Positions 1-9,265 of a stretch of 26,363 nucleotides of DNA are shown one piece after another (position 1 is the first letter of the stretch; each line of letters opens with the position of its first letter). Source of the stretch: Bacillota bacterium (GTDB taxonomy: Bacteria; Bacillota; Bacilli; Paenibacillales; Paenibacillaceae); the NCBI GenBank assembly GCA_023460795.1, contig JAEWPC010000077.1, positions 1 to 26,363 on the forward strand, written 5' to 3'. The notes under the pieces are model-generated. The model saw nothing but the letters and a program-made list of their open reading frames with translations. It searched no databases and was not told the DNA's origin. A program made the translations under genes and the position numbers.

Positions 1-136
1 TCCCGATTGGGACGTGAGAACGCGGTTTTTGCTTTTTAGGAACGATTGAATAAAAAAGAAAAATAAGGAAAAGATGGTTCGCGCCTGATAAAATGAAACG
101 CAGAGAGGATAAAACGTATTCAAAGGGGGAACCGAC

Positions 137-1498
137 TTGAACAAGCGGAAGTTTACGATGCTCGCCGCATTATCGATCATGTTGTTCGTTACGGGATGCA
201 GCGGAAGCCGGAACGAAGAGTCATCGAAAAAGTTAAAGCTGATCACCGCTTTCGACCCCTTTACCTTCAGCTCCTATTTTGGAGGCAACCAGTTCGAATT
301 GACGCACCCGGAATACGAGGTCGCCTATGTGAACGCCAATTTGCCGATCGATGCGGACTACTGGGACAAATACATCGGCTTGCTGGAGTCGGAAAAACCG
401 GACGTTATCGCGATCGGCAATATTTTCGATTATTATAAGTTGGCGTCGGCAGGATTGCTCAAGGATATGAGCGCGATGATCCGCAAAGACGGATTCGATT
501 TGAACGTCGTCGATCCGACGATCGTATCCTTGCTCAAGTATCCCGGAGAGCCCAGCGAGTTGCTCGGATTGGCTCCGTTCTTTAACCCGAGTGCGTTGTA
601 CTACAACAAGACGCTTTTCGGAAAGTACGGCGTTCCTTTGCCGGAAGGCGAAATGACCTGGGAACAAATGCTTCGGCTGGCGTCGCGGTTCCCGAATCGA
701 AACGAACAAGGCGCGCGGTTATACGGGTATCATCATCGTGCATTTTCCACTCCCGGCTTTTACTTGGATTACATCTCGCAGTTGGAAGGCCTTTCGGCTA
801 CGGACGGCATACATCTGACGATGGGGGATGCGCGCTGGCGGACGATCGCGGATCAATTATTGCAAGCGTTCAAGCTGAATGCCGTATCGTACGCGAAGAA
901 CGACGGCGAGGTCCGATTCGACGATCCGGAATCCGGCGGGGACGTTCCTTTCTTGGATGGCCGCGTCGCGATGATGGAAGCCGACGCGCTGTTCATGAGC
1001 CGGCTCGATCAGAGCAAGCCCGGATTCGAATGGGGGATCGCGCCGAAATTCGTCTCGCTTGATCGGAGCAAGGGCATGCCATCCTATCCTTCTATGATCT
1101 ACGCGATCTATCGCGATGCAGCCAATGTCGATGCGGCGTGGGCGTACATCCGTTATATGAACGATCCCGCTACCTTGAAGCTGCTGTCCAAGTCGGTGCC
1201 GCAGCTTCCCGCTCAGAAGGATATCGGCGATGAACGACTAGGCAGAAACCTGGAGCCGTTCTACGCGACGAAGGCGATTCCGCCGTCTATCGCGGATGCG
1301 AACAAGCCGATGGTCGTATCACCGTACTTTCACTCACAGAAATTGAATCCGATCATCGACGAAGAGTTCGCTCAGGCGCTAGAAGGCACAAAAGGCTTGG
1401 ACGATATGATCGCCGCGATAAGAAGCAGAGGCCAGAAAGCTTACGAGCAAGCGCTTGCGGAATTCAGAGCCGCCGAAAGCGAAAGCGAGAGCGAGTAA
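137..1498 (+). CDS. Extracellular solute-binding lipoprotein (ABC importer, family 1 type)
   Basis: The protein is 453 residues, the usual size of sugar-type (family 1) solute-binding proteins. It begins with a lipoprotein signal peptide: Lys/Arg-rich n-region, hydrophobic core, and a lipobox V-T-G-C with the lipidated Cys at position 21, followed by a Ser/Glu-rich linker. The body has the Trp/Tyr-rich sequence of ABC substrate-binding proteins, including the common 'ALYYNKTLFGKYGV' type segment near residue 155. It should sit on the outer face of the membrane and deliver an unknown solute, possibly an oligosaccharide, to a permease. No permease genes follow, so partners would lie upstream of the window or elsewhere. 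The start is TTG at 137, placed 6 nt after an AAGGGGGA ribosome binding site (123-130); the lipoprotein signal begins directly there. The family call is firm, the substrate unknown. Confidence 0.88.
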   Translation: MNKRKFTMLAALSIMLFVTGCSGSRNEESSKKLKLITAFDPFTFSSYFGGNQFELTHPEYEVAYVNANLPIDADYWDKYIGLLESEKPDVIAIGNIFDYYKLASAGLLKDMSAMIRKDGFDLNVVDPTIVSLLKYPGEPSELLGLAPFFNPSALYYNKTLFGKYGVPLPEGEMTWEQMLRLASRFPNRNEQGARLYGYHHRAFSTPGFYLDYISQLEGLSATDGIHLTMGDARWRTIADQLLQAFKLNAVSYAKNDGEVRFDDPESGGDVPFLDGRVAMMEADALFMSRLDQSKPGFEWGIAPKFVSLDRSKGMPSYPSMIYAIYRDAANVDAAWAYIRYMNDPATLKLLSKSVPQLPAQKDIGDERLGRNLEPFYATKAIPPSIADANKPMVVSPYFHSQKLNPIIDEEFAQALEGTKGLDDMIAAIRSRGQKAYEQALAEFRAAESESESE

Positions 1499-1624
1499 TC
1501 CGCCTTGTGGGACAAAGGTACAAGCCAAGCTTGTTCCCTCTCCATACCCTATAAAAGAAACGGGGAAGCGGCTGCTCTCGGCAGTCCGCAACTTCGTCCG
1601 CAACAAGGGAGGAGGAGTTCGAAG

Positions 1625-1918
1625 ATGTCGCGAGTCACTCGCGCGCAAGCGCGGAAGTTGATCGGTCGGAACGTGTACGCGGTTCGCAAGGACGGATCGG
1701 TAGTCTCCGGCAAGCTCGTACGTATATCGGGCAACAGACTCATGCTCGAAGCGCCGAGAGGCAAGACGGTTCGCACGAAAGCGATTATTCCGCTTGTTCT
1801 GTTCGACCTGTTGGCGATCGGCACGGTTCCTTTCGCCGGATTCGGCGGATTTGGTCCATTCGGATTTGGCGGCGGTTTCTACGGAGGCAATAACGTATAC
1901 GGCAACAGCTGGTTTTAA
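1625..1918 (+). CDS. Small basic protein with Gly/Phe-rich tail, possible SH3/LSm-like barrel
   Basis: This is a 97-residue protein starting at ATG 1625 behind a strong GGGAGGAGG ribosome binding site (1608-1616). The reading frame is open upstream to 1505, but that part has no ribosome binding site. Residues 1-60 are basic. They contain 'NVYAVRKDGSVVSGKLVRISGNRLML', an alternating strand pattern like small SH3 or LSm-like barrels that read 'function as a modifier of charge or ligand binding'; this is inference. The last third is a hydrophobic stretch (IIPLVLFDLLAIGTVPF) followed by a Gly/Phe-rich tail, as seen in small spore- or envelope-associated proteins of Bacillales. I do not recognise a named family. 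It is a single gene, closed by the terminator at 1928. Confidence 0.72.
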   Translation: MSRVTRAQARKLIGRNVYAVRKDGSVVSGKLVRISGNRLMLEAPRGKTVRTKAIIPLVLFDLLAIGTVPFAGFGGFGPFGFGGGFYGGNNVYGNSWF

Positions 1919-1927
1919 ACCGAAAAT

Positions 1928-1971
1928 GCGTACTTGCCAACGGCGATATATCCGTGGCGAGTACGCTTTTT
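1928..1971. terminator. Bidirectional rho-independent terminator between convergent genes
   Basis: GCGTACT (1928-1934) pairs with AGTACGC (1960-1966). The stem continues inward through TGCCA/TGGCG and CGG/CCG with small mismatches. TTTTT follows on the plus strand (1967-1971) and AAAA precedes the stem, so it also works for the minus-strand GNAT gene ending at 1981. Confidence 0.85.
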
Positions 1972-1980
1972 GTTCGTCGC

Positions 1981-2454
1981 TCAGAGCGCGTTCCCGAAGA
2001 GGGGAGATTCGCTTGCGAGCGATTTGTGCATGTGGTAAGCCTTAAGCGCTTCTACATAGGCAAGCGATTGGTAGCCGAGGCGCCTATAGAATCGAATGCC
2101 GCGAGCGTTGCCTTCATCGACGAACAAATAAGCAACGGTGCAGCCTTTTTTACGCCCGTACGATTCCGCCCGTCGCATGAGCTCCGTCCCCCATTGCCGA
2201 TTCTGGTGCCTCGCGTCTACGGCGAGTAGATCGACGAACAGCACCGAGCCTCGAACTTCGAGATGGACGAAGCCGAACGGGGGGCTTTGCCGTGTGCGGG
2301 AGACCACGAACGTCGGACCTCTGCGAAGACGGCGCACGACCTCGAGCCTGAGTCTTGCGTCTCTCGGATGCTGCCAGGGCGACAGCGGTACAAGCTGCTT
2401 ACGCACAAGCTCAACGATTCCTTTCGTATCCCCTTGCTGTTTCCAACGGATCAT
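1981..2454 (-). CDS. GNAT-family N-acetyltransferase
   Basis: The protein is about 157 residues with the GNAT order of elements. A central pair of strands (FGFVHLEVRGSVLFVDLLAVDA) is followed by the acetyl-CoA pyrophosphate loop, here R-x-x-x-R-Q-W-G-T-E-L, then a long helix and the C-terminal 'N.RGIRFYRRLGY' segment that closes the acetyl-CoA site. It transfers an acetyl group from acetyl-CoA to an amine; the acceptor cannot be told. Two ATGs are possible, 2460 and 2454. The GAGGAGG ribosome binding site (2463-2469) is too close to the first and about 8 nt from the second, so 2454 is chosen. The gene converges with the small gene at 1625 and shares its terminator. Confidence 0.87.
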   Translation of the reverse strand: MIRWKQQGDTKGIVELVRKQLVPLSPWQHPRDARLRLEVVRRLRRGPTFVVSRTRQSPPFGFVHLEVRGSVLFVDLLAVDARHQNRQWGTELMRRAESYGRKKGCTVAYLFVDEGNARGIRFYRRLGYQSLAYVEALKAYHMHKSLASESPLFGNAL

Positions 2455-2573
2455 CCGCATCGCCTCCTCGTGCGCGAGACATGCTATTAGGGATCTTAAT
2501 TAGCCTGTGGTATAATGTATGTAACGGTCAAAATGGCGGCAACGGCGACTTTGCGATTTTGCGAACTTGCGTA

Positions 2574-2602
2574 TTGACGGAAGCTTGCGGGAAGCATATA
2601 AT
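2574..2602 (+). promoter_or_regulatory. Sigma-A promoter of the ilv-leu operon
   Basis: TTGACG (2574-2579), a 17-bp spacer and a perfect TATAAT (2597-2602). Transcription should begin near 2609, which places the start just before the T-box leader. This is the strongest promoter match in the window. Confidence 0.85.
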
Positions 2603-2608
2603 TGATTT

Positions 2609-2940
2609 TAATTCATTGAACAAACAACAGCCGTGAAGAGGAAAAAGCGTTAGGGCTCTTATGCTCAGAGAGTATCGGAACTGCTGAGACCGATACCTTA
2701 ATCCCTGAATGCGAAGTCTCCTCGGAGCTGTTCGCCTGAACCGCCGCTGGCGCAGTAGGGTGAATCGGAGTAGCGCTCGTTATTGCGCCAAGTATGGTAA
2801 CGTCGTCGCGCGCGCACGTCCCGCCATACTTTCGAAGGTCGTAGCCGCGAGGCGTACGGCAAACTCGGGTGGTACCACGGAAGCGACAAGCCTTTCGTCC
2901 CAAGACAGCCAGGAATGGCTTCGGGATGAAAGGCTTTTTT
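2609..2940 (+). promoter_or_regulatory. T-box riboswitch leader of ilvB (likely valine specifier GUC)
   Basis: The leader senses uncharged tRNA and allows transcription into ilvB when charging is low. The T-box core is at 2866-2880 (GGGTGGTACCACGG), with the TGGT bulge that pairs with a tRNA 3' end having discriminator A. CCTTTCGTCCC follows, shared by antiterminator and terminator. Stem I can be folded: base AACAGC (2626-2631) with GCTGTT (2727-2732); a GA kink-turn; GAGGA (2638-2642) with TCCTC (2719-2723); a specifier loop AAAA (2643-2646) facing GAAGTC (2713-2718); then GCGTT with AATGC. This places GUC (2716-2718, Val) in the specifier position. CUC, two bases later, is the alternative. 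A further hairpin pairs 2790-2797 with 2824-2831. The T-box identity is firm; the specifier is inference from hand folding. Confidence 0.9.
2888..2940 (+). terminator. T-box-controlled terminator
   Basis: AAGCCTTTCGTCCC (2888-2901) pairs with GGGATGAAAGGCTT (2923-2936), ending in a run of T to 2940. The 5' arm overlaps the T-box antiterminator element, so the two structures are mutually exclusive. Confidence 0.9.
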
Positions 2941-2991
2941 ATCGTGATCAGTCACTATAACTGATCGCACTTTTGAAGGGAGGAATTATGG

Positions 2992-4737
2992 ATGAGCGCA
3001 CAAAGTGCTACGCTGAAATCCAAAGAAGAATTAATCGCGAAATGGAGCAAGTCGGAAGTCATCACCGGTTCGGAAATGCTTCTTCGCAGCTTGTTGTTGG
3101 AGGGCGCGGAATGCGTCTTCGGGTATCCGGGCGGCGCGGTTCTGTACATCTATGACGCCATGCACGGCTTCTCGGATTTCCAGCATTTGCTGACTCGCCA
3201 TGAACAAGGCGCAATCCATGCTGCGGACGGCTACGCCCGTTCCACCGGTAAAGTCGGCGTATGTATCGCCACATCCGGACCGGGGGCCACGAACCTCGTA
3301 ACGGGGATCGCGACGGCGTACATGGATTCCGTTCCTCTCGTTGTCATTACGGGCAACGTCTTCTCGACCCTGATCGGTACGGACGCGTTCCAGGAAGCGG
3401 ACATCGTCGGCATCACGATGCCGATCACGAAACACAGCTACATGGTTCGCGACGTTGAAGAATTGCCTCGCGTGATCCACGAAGCGTTCCATATTGCGAA
3501 TACGGGACGCAAAGGTCCGGTGTTGATCGACATTCCGAAGGACGTGTCGGCGGCGAAGACGCTGTTCAAGCCTGTGAGCGAACTTAACTTGCGCGGTTAC
3601 AACCCGACGGTTCAGCCGAATCGCAATCAAGTCGATAAATTAATCAAAGCGATCGAGAAGGCCGAGCGTCCGATCATGCTCGTCGGAGGCGGCGTTATCT
3701 ATTCGGGAGCGCATGAAGAGCTGCACGAATTCGTTACGAAGACGCAAATTCCGGTAACGACGACGTTACTCGGCCTGGGCGCTTTCCCAACGGGACATGA
3801 GCTTCACATGGGATTCCCGGGGATGCACGGAACGTATACCGCGAACAACGCCATCCAGAACGCCGACCTCTTGATCAATATCGGCGCGCGCTTCGACGAC
3901 CGCGTAACGGGCAAGCTGAAAGGCTTCGCGCCGAAAGCGAAAATCGTCCATATCGATATCGATCCGGCGGAGATCGGCAAGAACGTACCGGTCGACATCC
4001 CGATCGTAGGCGATGCCAAATCGGTGCTGCAAGCGGCGAACGAGCTGGCGAAGCGCGCGGACTTGGCGGATGCGTGGCGGGATCAGATCGCGACTTGGAA
4101 GGCCAGCAAACCTTTCAAGTACATCGATTCCGACGTCGAATTGAAGCCGCAATGGGTCATCTCGATGATCCACGAGACGACGAAAGGCGACGCCATCGTA
4201 ACGACGGACGTCGGCCAGCATCAAATGTGGGCGGCTCAATACTATCCGCTCAATAAACCGCGCTCTTGGGTAACCTCCGGCGGTCTCGGAACGATGGGCT
4301 TCGGCTTCCCGTCCGCGATCGGCGCTCAGATGGGCAATCCGGATCGTACGGTCGTCTCGATCAACGGCGACGGCGGAATGCAGATGTGCGCGCAAGAGCT
4401 TGCGATCTGCGCGATCAATAACATTCCGGTCAAGGTTGTTATCATCAACAACCAGGTGCTGGGCATGGTTCGTCAGTGGCAGGAGCTGATCCACGAGAAT
4501 CGGGAAAGCCACATCGACCTTGCGGGCAGCCCGGATTTCGTTAAGCTTGGCGAAGCTTACGGCGTGAAGTCGTTCCGTGCCACGAACAAGGAAGAAGCGC
4601 GGCGCGTCTGGGAAGAAGCGCTTAAGCATAACGGTCCTGCGCTCGTCGAATTCGTCGTGCGCAAGGAAGAGAACGTCTATCCGATGGTCACGCAGGGCAG
4701 CACGATCGACCATATGCTGATGGGGGATTCCGAATGA
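2992..4737 (+). CDS. ilvB: Acetolactate synthase, large (catalytic) subunit
   Basis: IlvB condenses two pyruvates to 2-acetolactate (valine/leucine branch), or pyruvate with 2-oxobutyrate (isoleucine branch), using ThDP, Mg and FAD. The 581 residues match the full family length. Visible marks are the catalytic Glu at about residue 71 in 'RHEQGAIHAADGYAR', the central FAD domain, and the C-terminal ThDP/Mg motif beginning GDGG near residue 459 and ending in IINN. The start is ATG 2992, about 8 nt behind AAGGGAGG. An ATG at 2988 is in another frame. The N-terminal extension before 'GSEMLLRSLLLEGAE' is some 20 residues, normal for Bacillales. The gene follows the T-box leader directly and overlaps ilvN by 4 nt (ATGA), so the two subunits are translationally coupled. 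Confidence 0.97.
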   Translation: MSAQSATLKSKEELIAKWSKSEVITGSEMLLRSLLLEGAECVFGYPGGAVLYIYDAMHGFSDFQHLLTRHEQGAIHAADGYARSTGKVGVCIATSGPGATNLVTGIATAYMDSVPLVVITGNVFSTLIGTDAFQEADIVGITMPITKHSYMVRDVEELPRVIHEAFHIANTGRKGPVLIDIPKDVSAAKTLFKPVSELNLRGYNPTVQPNRNQVDKLIKAIEKAERPIMLVGGGVIYSGAHEELHEFVTKTQIPVTTTLLGLGAFPTGHELHMGFPGMHGTYTANNAIQNADLLINIGARFDDRVTGKLKGFAPKAKIVHIDIDPAEIGKNVPVDIPIVGDAKSVLQAANELAKRADLADAWRDQIATWKASKPFKYIDSDVELKPQWVISMIHETTKGDAIVTTDVGQHQMWAAQYYPLNKPRSWVTSGGLGTMGFGFPSAIGAQMGNPDRTVVSINGDGGMQMCAQELAICAINNIPVKVVIINNQVLGMVRQWQELIHENRESHIDLAGSPDFVKLGEAYGVKSFRATNKEEARRVWEEALKHNGPALVEFVVRKEENVYPMVTQGSTIDHMLMGDSE

Positions 4738-5219
4738 AGAACAAACATACGATCGCCATTCTCGTGAACGACCAGCCAGGCGTGCTGCAACGGGTCTCCG
4801 GCCTGTTCGGCCGCCGCGGCTTCAACATTGAGAGCATTACCGTCGGCGCGTCCGAAGAACCCGGATTGTCCCGTATGGTCATCGTCACTACAGGCGATGA
4901 CCATACGCTGGAGCAAATCCAGAAGCAATTGTACAAGCTCATCGACGTTATTAAAGTAACGGACGTCAGCTCCAATCCGATGGTCGGGCGCGAGCTGGGC
5001 TTGATCAAGATCGGCGCCGAGCCGTCGGCACGTCCGGAAATTCTCGGTATCGTGGAGACGTTCCGCGCGGCGGTCGTCGATATCGGTCCAAGCACGTTAA
5101 TCGTTCAAGTCGTCGGGGATACGGAGAAGATCGACGCCATGATCGAGCTTCTTAAACCATACGGCATCCGGGAGCTTTCCCGTACCGGCGTGACGGCCAT
5201 GGCGCGCGGCAGCCGCTAA
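4734..5219 (+). CDS. ilvN: Acetolactate synthase, small (regulatory) subunit
   Basis: IlvN (IlvH type) binds the large subunit, raises its activity and gives feedback inhibition by valine. The 161-residue length is typical. The N-terminal ACT domain is plain: 'IAILVNDQPGVLQRVSGLF' and 'GFNIESITVG' form the valine-binding part. The C-terminal half has the 'ELGLIKI...RPEILGIVETFRA' segment of the ACT-like second domain. The start ATG overlaps the ilvB stop (ATGA). A 160-nt gap to ilvC follows, the longest inside the IlvBNC part of the operon. Confidence 0.96.
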   Translation: MKNKHTIAILVNDQPGVLQRVSGLFGRRGFNIESITVGASEEPGLSRMVIVTTGDDHTLEQIQKQLYKLIDVIKVTDVSSNPMVGRELGLIKIGAEPSARPEILGIVETFRAAVVDIGPSTLIVQVVGDTEKIDAMIELLKPYGIRELSRTGVTAMARGSR

Positions 5220-5248
5220 TCGCAACATTCTAACCAAGCTTAGTAAGA

Positions 5249-5263
5249 CCCGCTCGGAGCGGG
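5249..5263 (+). other. GC-rich hairpin in the ilvN-ilvC gap
   Basis: CCCGCTC and GAGCGGG form a compact 7-bp hairpin with almost no loop. No T-run follows, so it is not a terminator. It may protect or define a processed mRNA end between ilvN and ilvC. The rest of the gap (5220-5379) holds two copies of TTCGAGGGG (5266-5274, 5335-5343) and the ilvC ribosome binding site AAGGAGGA (5362-5369). Confidence 0.4.
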
Positions 5264-5379
5264 GGTTCGAGGGGATAGCATACCCGGCGAGAACGCTAGG
5301 GACGCTCTCTCTTGGAACGCCCGCTTCGAGGGGTAAGGTAATACATCGATTCACATATCCGAAGGAGGAACACAATCCA

Positions 5380-6372
<993 letters not shown>

Positions 6373-6394
6373 TTCGAATCGAATAGCTTAGCGT

Positions 6395-6426
6395 AAGCCG
6401 TCGCCGTCCTTGAGGGCGGCGGCTTT
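6395..6426 (+). terminator. Hairpin after ilvC, weak terminator or attenuator
   Basis: AAGCCGTCGCC (6395-6405) pairs with GGCGGCGGCTT (6415-6425) in an 11-bp stem with one G-U pair. Only three T residues follow before CATG, so termination would be partial at best and leuA probably still receives operon transcripts. Confidence 0.5.
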
Positions 6427-6437
6427 CATGTTATAAT
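6410..6437 (+). promoter_or_regulatory. Possible internal promoter for leuA
   Basis: TTGAGG (6410-6415), a 16-bp spacer and TATAAT (6432-6437). The -35 lies in the loop and 3' arm of the hairpin behind ilvC. It could give T-box-independent transcription of leuA. It is judged by consensus only. Confidence 0.45.
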
Positions 6438-6482
6438 CGGATTAGCGAATAGATCAGCTTCAGGAGGTGCGGAATACTCAGC

Positions 6483-8033
6483 ATGCGTAAAATATACATT
6501 TTTGACACGACGTTGAGAGACGGCGAGCAATCGCCTGGCGTTAACCTGAATACGCAGGAGAAAGTCGAAATCGCGCTGCAATTGGAGAGACTCGGCGTCG
6601 ATCGGATCGAAGCCGGCTTCCCGGCAGCTTCCCCCGGCGACCTGGCGGCCGTCGACGCGGTCGCGCGCGCCGTCAAGAACGCGACGGTTATCGGACTCGC
6701 CCGTTCGCGCGAGCAAGACATCGATGCCGTCCGCGAAGCGGTGAAAGCGGCGAAGGATCCGGGTATCCACCTGTTCCTGGCGACTTCCCCGATCCATCGC
6801 AAGCACAAGCTGCGCATGGAGAAGGAGCAAGTGCTCGAGACGGCGGACCGGATGATTCGGTACGCGAAGCAATACTTTGACAAGATCGAGTTTTCTCCCG
6901 AAGACGCCGGCCGCACGGAGCTGGACTTCCTGGTCGAAGTGACGGAGATGGCGATCAAAGCGGGAGCGACGGTCGTGAATATTCCGGACACGGTCGGTTA
7001 CTTGACGCCGTATGAATACGGCAATATTTTCAAGACGCTGAAAGAGAAAGTGCCGGGCATCGATAAGATCCAGCTGTCCGCCCACTGCCATGACGATCTC
7101 GGCATGGCGACGGCGAACGCGCTCGCGGCCATTCTGAACGGCGCAGATCAGATCGAAGGCACGATCAACGGCATCGGCGAACGCGCGGGCAACACCGCGA
7201 TCGAGGAAGTGGCGCTGGCCCTCGAGACGAGAGCGGAGTTCTTCCAAGCGAAGACGTCGCTTCAATTAAAGGAAATCGCAAGAACGAGCCGTCTCGTCAG
7301 CAAGCTGACGGGCATGGTCGTTCCCGGCAACAAAGCGATCGTCGGAGCAAACGCGTTCGCGCATGAATCGGGAATCCATCAGGACGGCATGCTTAAAGAG
7401 AAGACGACTTACGAGATCATCTCCCCGGACACAATCGGCCTCAAGGACAGCAAGCTCGTGCTGGGCAAGCATTCCGGACGCCACGCGTTCCGCGAGAAGC
7501 TCGTCGACCTCGGCTACGACAACTTGTCCGAAGAGCAGCTTAACGCGGCATTCGGCAAGTTCAAGGATTTGGCGGACCGCAAGAAGAACGTCAGCGACGA
7601 AGACATTCGCGCTTTGCTCGAGGAGAAAATCATCGAGACGCCGGAAGTGTACTCGCTGCAACAGCTGATCGTCTCCTTCGACAGCCATGCGACGCCTTCG
7701 GCTACGGTGAAGCTGAAGACGGCCGGCGGATCGGTGGAGAAGCGTTCGGAAGGCAACGGCTCGGTCGACGCGATCTATCAAGCGATCGACGCGCTTACAG
7801 GCGAAGCCGTGGAGCTGGACGATTACACGATCAAGTCCGTAACCGACGGCACCGACGCGCTCGGCGAAGTGCACGTCGTGCTTAAGCAAGGCGACTCGTC
7901 CGCTCACGGACGCGGCGTCAGCACCGATATTCTCGAAGCGAGCGCTCGCGCGTACGTCGACGCCTTGAACCGGCTCATCGACAAGCGCAACGCGCCGACC
8001 CGAAGCCGCCGCGACAACGTCACGTTGATCTAA
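6483..8033 (+). CDS. leuA: 2-isopropylmalate synthase
   Basis: LeuA condenses acetyl-CoA with 2-oxoisovalerate to 2-isopropylmalate, the first step of leucine synthesis. The 516-residue protein starts with the DRE-TIM signature 'DTTLRDGEQSPGVNL' (metal-binding Asp13, Arg12). It has the metal-binding H-C-H at residues 201-203 and 'GIGERAGN' of the catalytic barrel. After a linker region the last ~130 residues form the leucine-binding regulatory domain ('SATVKLKTAGG...', 'GKGxDAxGEV'-like 'DGTDALGEVHV'). So feedback inhibition by leucine is expected. ATG 6483 is the only good start; the AGGAGGTG ribosome binding site (6462-6469) is 13 nt away, a long spacing. Confidence 0.96.
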   Translation: MRKIYIFDTTLRDGEQSPGVNLNTQEKVEIALQLERLGVDRIEAGFPAASPGDLAAVDAVARAVKNATVIGLARSREQDIDAVREAVKAAKDPGIHLFLATSPIHRKHKLRMEKEQVLETADRMIRYAKQYFDKIEFSPEDAGRTELDFLVEVTEMAIKAGATVVNIPDTVGYLTPYEYGNIFKTLKEKVPGIDKIQLSAHCHDDLGMATANALAAILNGADQIEGTINGIGERAGNTAIEEVALALETRAEFFQAKTSLQLKEIARTSRLVSKLTGMVVPGNKAIVGANAFAHESGIHQDGMLKEKTTYEIISPDTIGLKDSKLVLGKHSGRHAFREKLVDLGYDNLSEEQLNAAFGKFKDLADRKKNVSDEDIRALLEEKIIETPEVYSLQQLIVSFDSHATPSATVKLKTAGGSVEKRSEGNGSVDAIYQAIDALTGEAVELDDYTIKSVTDGTDALGEVHVVLKQGDSSAHGRGVSTDILEASARAYVDALNRLIDKRNAPTRSRRDNVTLI

Positions 8034-8055
8034 GAATCGAAATGGGGAAGCATCG

Positions 8056-9252
8056 ATGAATTATCAATTTTCCGCTAGATTAAGCACTTTCTCCTCCTCG
8101 GCGGTTCGTGAAATACTGAAGCTGACGCAGAAGGCTTCGATCATCTCCTTCGCCGGCGGTCTGCCGGCGGAGGAGCACTTCCCGGTAGCGGCGATCGGCG
8201 AGGCGTTCGACCGCGTGCTGGCGGCGGGGAACAAGGCGCTGCAGTACGGCTTGACGGAAGGCTACTTGCCGCTTCGCGAGTCGATCTGCAAGTGGATGAC
8301 GAAGAAGGGCGTAACGGTAACGCCGGACGACATGCTCATCACGACCGGTTCCCAGCAGGCGATCGACTTGCTCACGCGGATCTATATCGATCCGGGCGAC
8401 GTCATTCTTGTCGAGAGCCCGACGTACTTGTCCGCCCTGCAAGTGTTCCGTTCTTACGGCGCGAAGCTCGTATCGGTGAAGACGGACAAAGACGGCATGG
8501 ACTTGGACGATCTCGCGCTTAAGCTGAAGCAGCATAAACCGAAGCTCGTATACGTGATCCCGACGTTCTCGAATCCGACGGGCAACGCTTGGAGCCTCGA
8601 GCGCCGACAAGGCGTGCTCAAGCTGTGCCGGGAATCCGACACGCTCATTCTCGAGGACGATCCGTACGGCGAGCTTAAGTTCGGCGACGCGTCGGTTACT
8701 TATCCTTCGCTGTTCTCACTGGATCAGCATCCGAACGGTTCGTGCGTTGTTTACACGAGCACGTTCTCTAAGACGGTTGCTCCGGCGCTTCGTACCGGAT
8801 GGGTGATGGCCGACCCGGAAATCATTCGCCATATGGCGCGAGCTAAGCAGGCGGCGGATTTGCATTCCAGCTCGCTCGACCAGCAGACGTTGCATCAGCT
8901 GATGGAGCACTTCGACCTGGCGGGCCATATCGAATTCGTGCGCAAGGAATACGAGAAGCGCATGCGCCAGATGGCCGATCTGCTCCAGGAGGCCGCATGG
9001 CCGGGCGTGACTTGGAACGAACCGAAGGGCGGCATGTTCTTCTGGCTGGAAGTGCCGGAGTCGGTCAATACGTCCGAGCTGCTCAAGACGGCCGTCGACC
9101 TCGGCGTCGCGTTCGTTCCCGGCGTGACCTTCTATGCGGAAGAGTCGAAGACGAACAACATGCGCCTCAACTTCACGCATAACGACGCGGAAGCAACTGT
9201 CAGAGGCATGCAGCGGCTGTCGCAGGCGATGAATAGCGTACTGGTGAAGTAA
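8056..9252 (+). CDS. PLP-dependent aminotransferase, LysN/MocR-type (class I/II fold)
   Basis: A 398-residue fold-type I aminotransferase. It has the N-terminal 'IISFAGGLPAEEHFP' segment, 'TTGSQQAIDLL' for PLP phosphate contact, 'PTFSNPTGNAWSLERR', the 'EDDPYGEL' Asp that holds the pyridine nitrogen, and 'TFSKTVAPALRTGW' with the Schiff-base Lys at about residue 239. This set is typical of 2-aminoadipate/branched-chain aminotransferases of the LysN group. No GntR DNA-binding domain is present, so it is an enzyme, not a MocR regulator. Starting 22 nt after leuA, it could perform the final transamination to leucine or valine; the substrate is inferred from position only. A GGGGAAG ribosome binding site lies before ATG 8056. 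It is the last gene before a strong terminator. Confidence 0.88.
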   Translation: MNYQFSARLSTFSSSAVREILKLTQKASIISFAGGLPAEEHFPVAAIGEAFDRVLAAGNKALQYGLTEGYLPLRESICKWMTKKGVTVTPDDMLITTGSQQAIDLLTRIYIDPGDVILVESPTYLSALQVFRSYGAKLVSVKTDKDGMDLDDLALKLKQHKPKLVYVIPTFSNPTGNAWSLERRQGVLKLCRESDTLILEDDPYGELKFGDASVTYPSLFSLDQHPNGSCVVYTSTFSKTVAPALRTGWVMADPEIIRHMARAKQAADLHSSSLDQQTLHQLMEHFDLAGHIEFVRKEYEKRMRQMADLLQEAAWPGVTWNEPKGGMFFWLEVPESVNTSELLKTAVDLGVAFVPGVTFYAEESKTNNMRLNFTHNDAEATVRGMQRLSQAMNSVLVK

Positions 9253-9265
9253 GTGAATGCATACG

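Noticed and set aside
2508..2516. Extended -10 TGGTATAAT as a second ilv promoter
   Set aside because: No -35 is visible, and the promoter at 2574-2602 has near-perfect elements and the right distance to the T-box leader.
5266..5343. Two TTCGAGGGG copies before ilvC as a regulatory repeat
   Set aside because: Nine-base repeats in GC-rich DNA are expected by chance; no further symmetry supports them.
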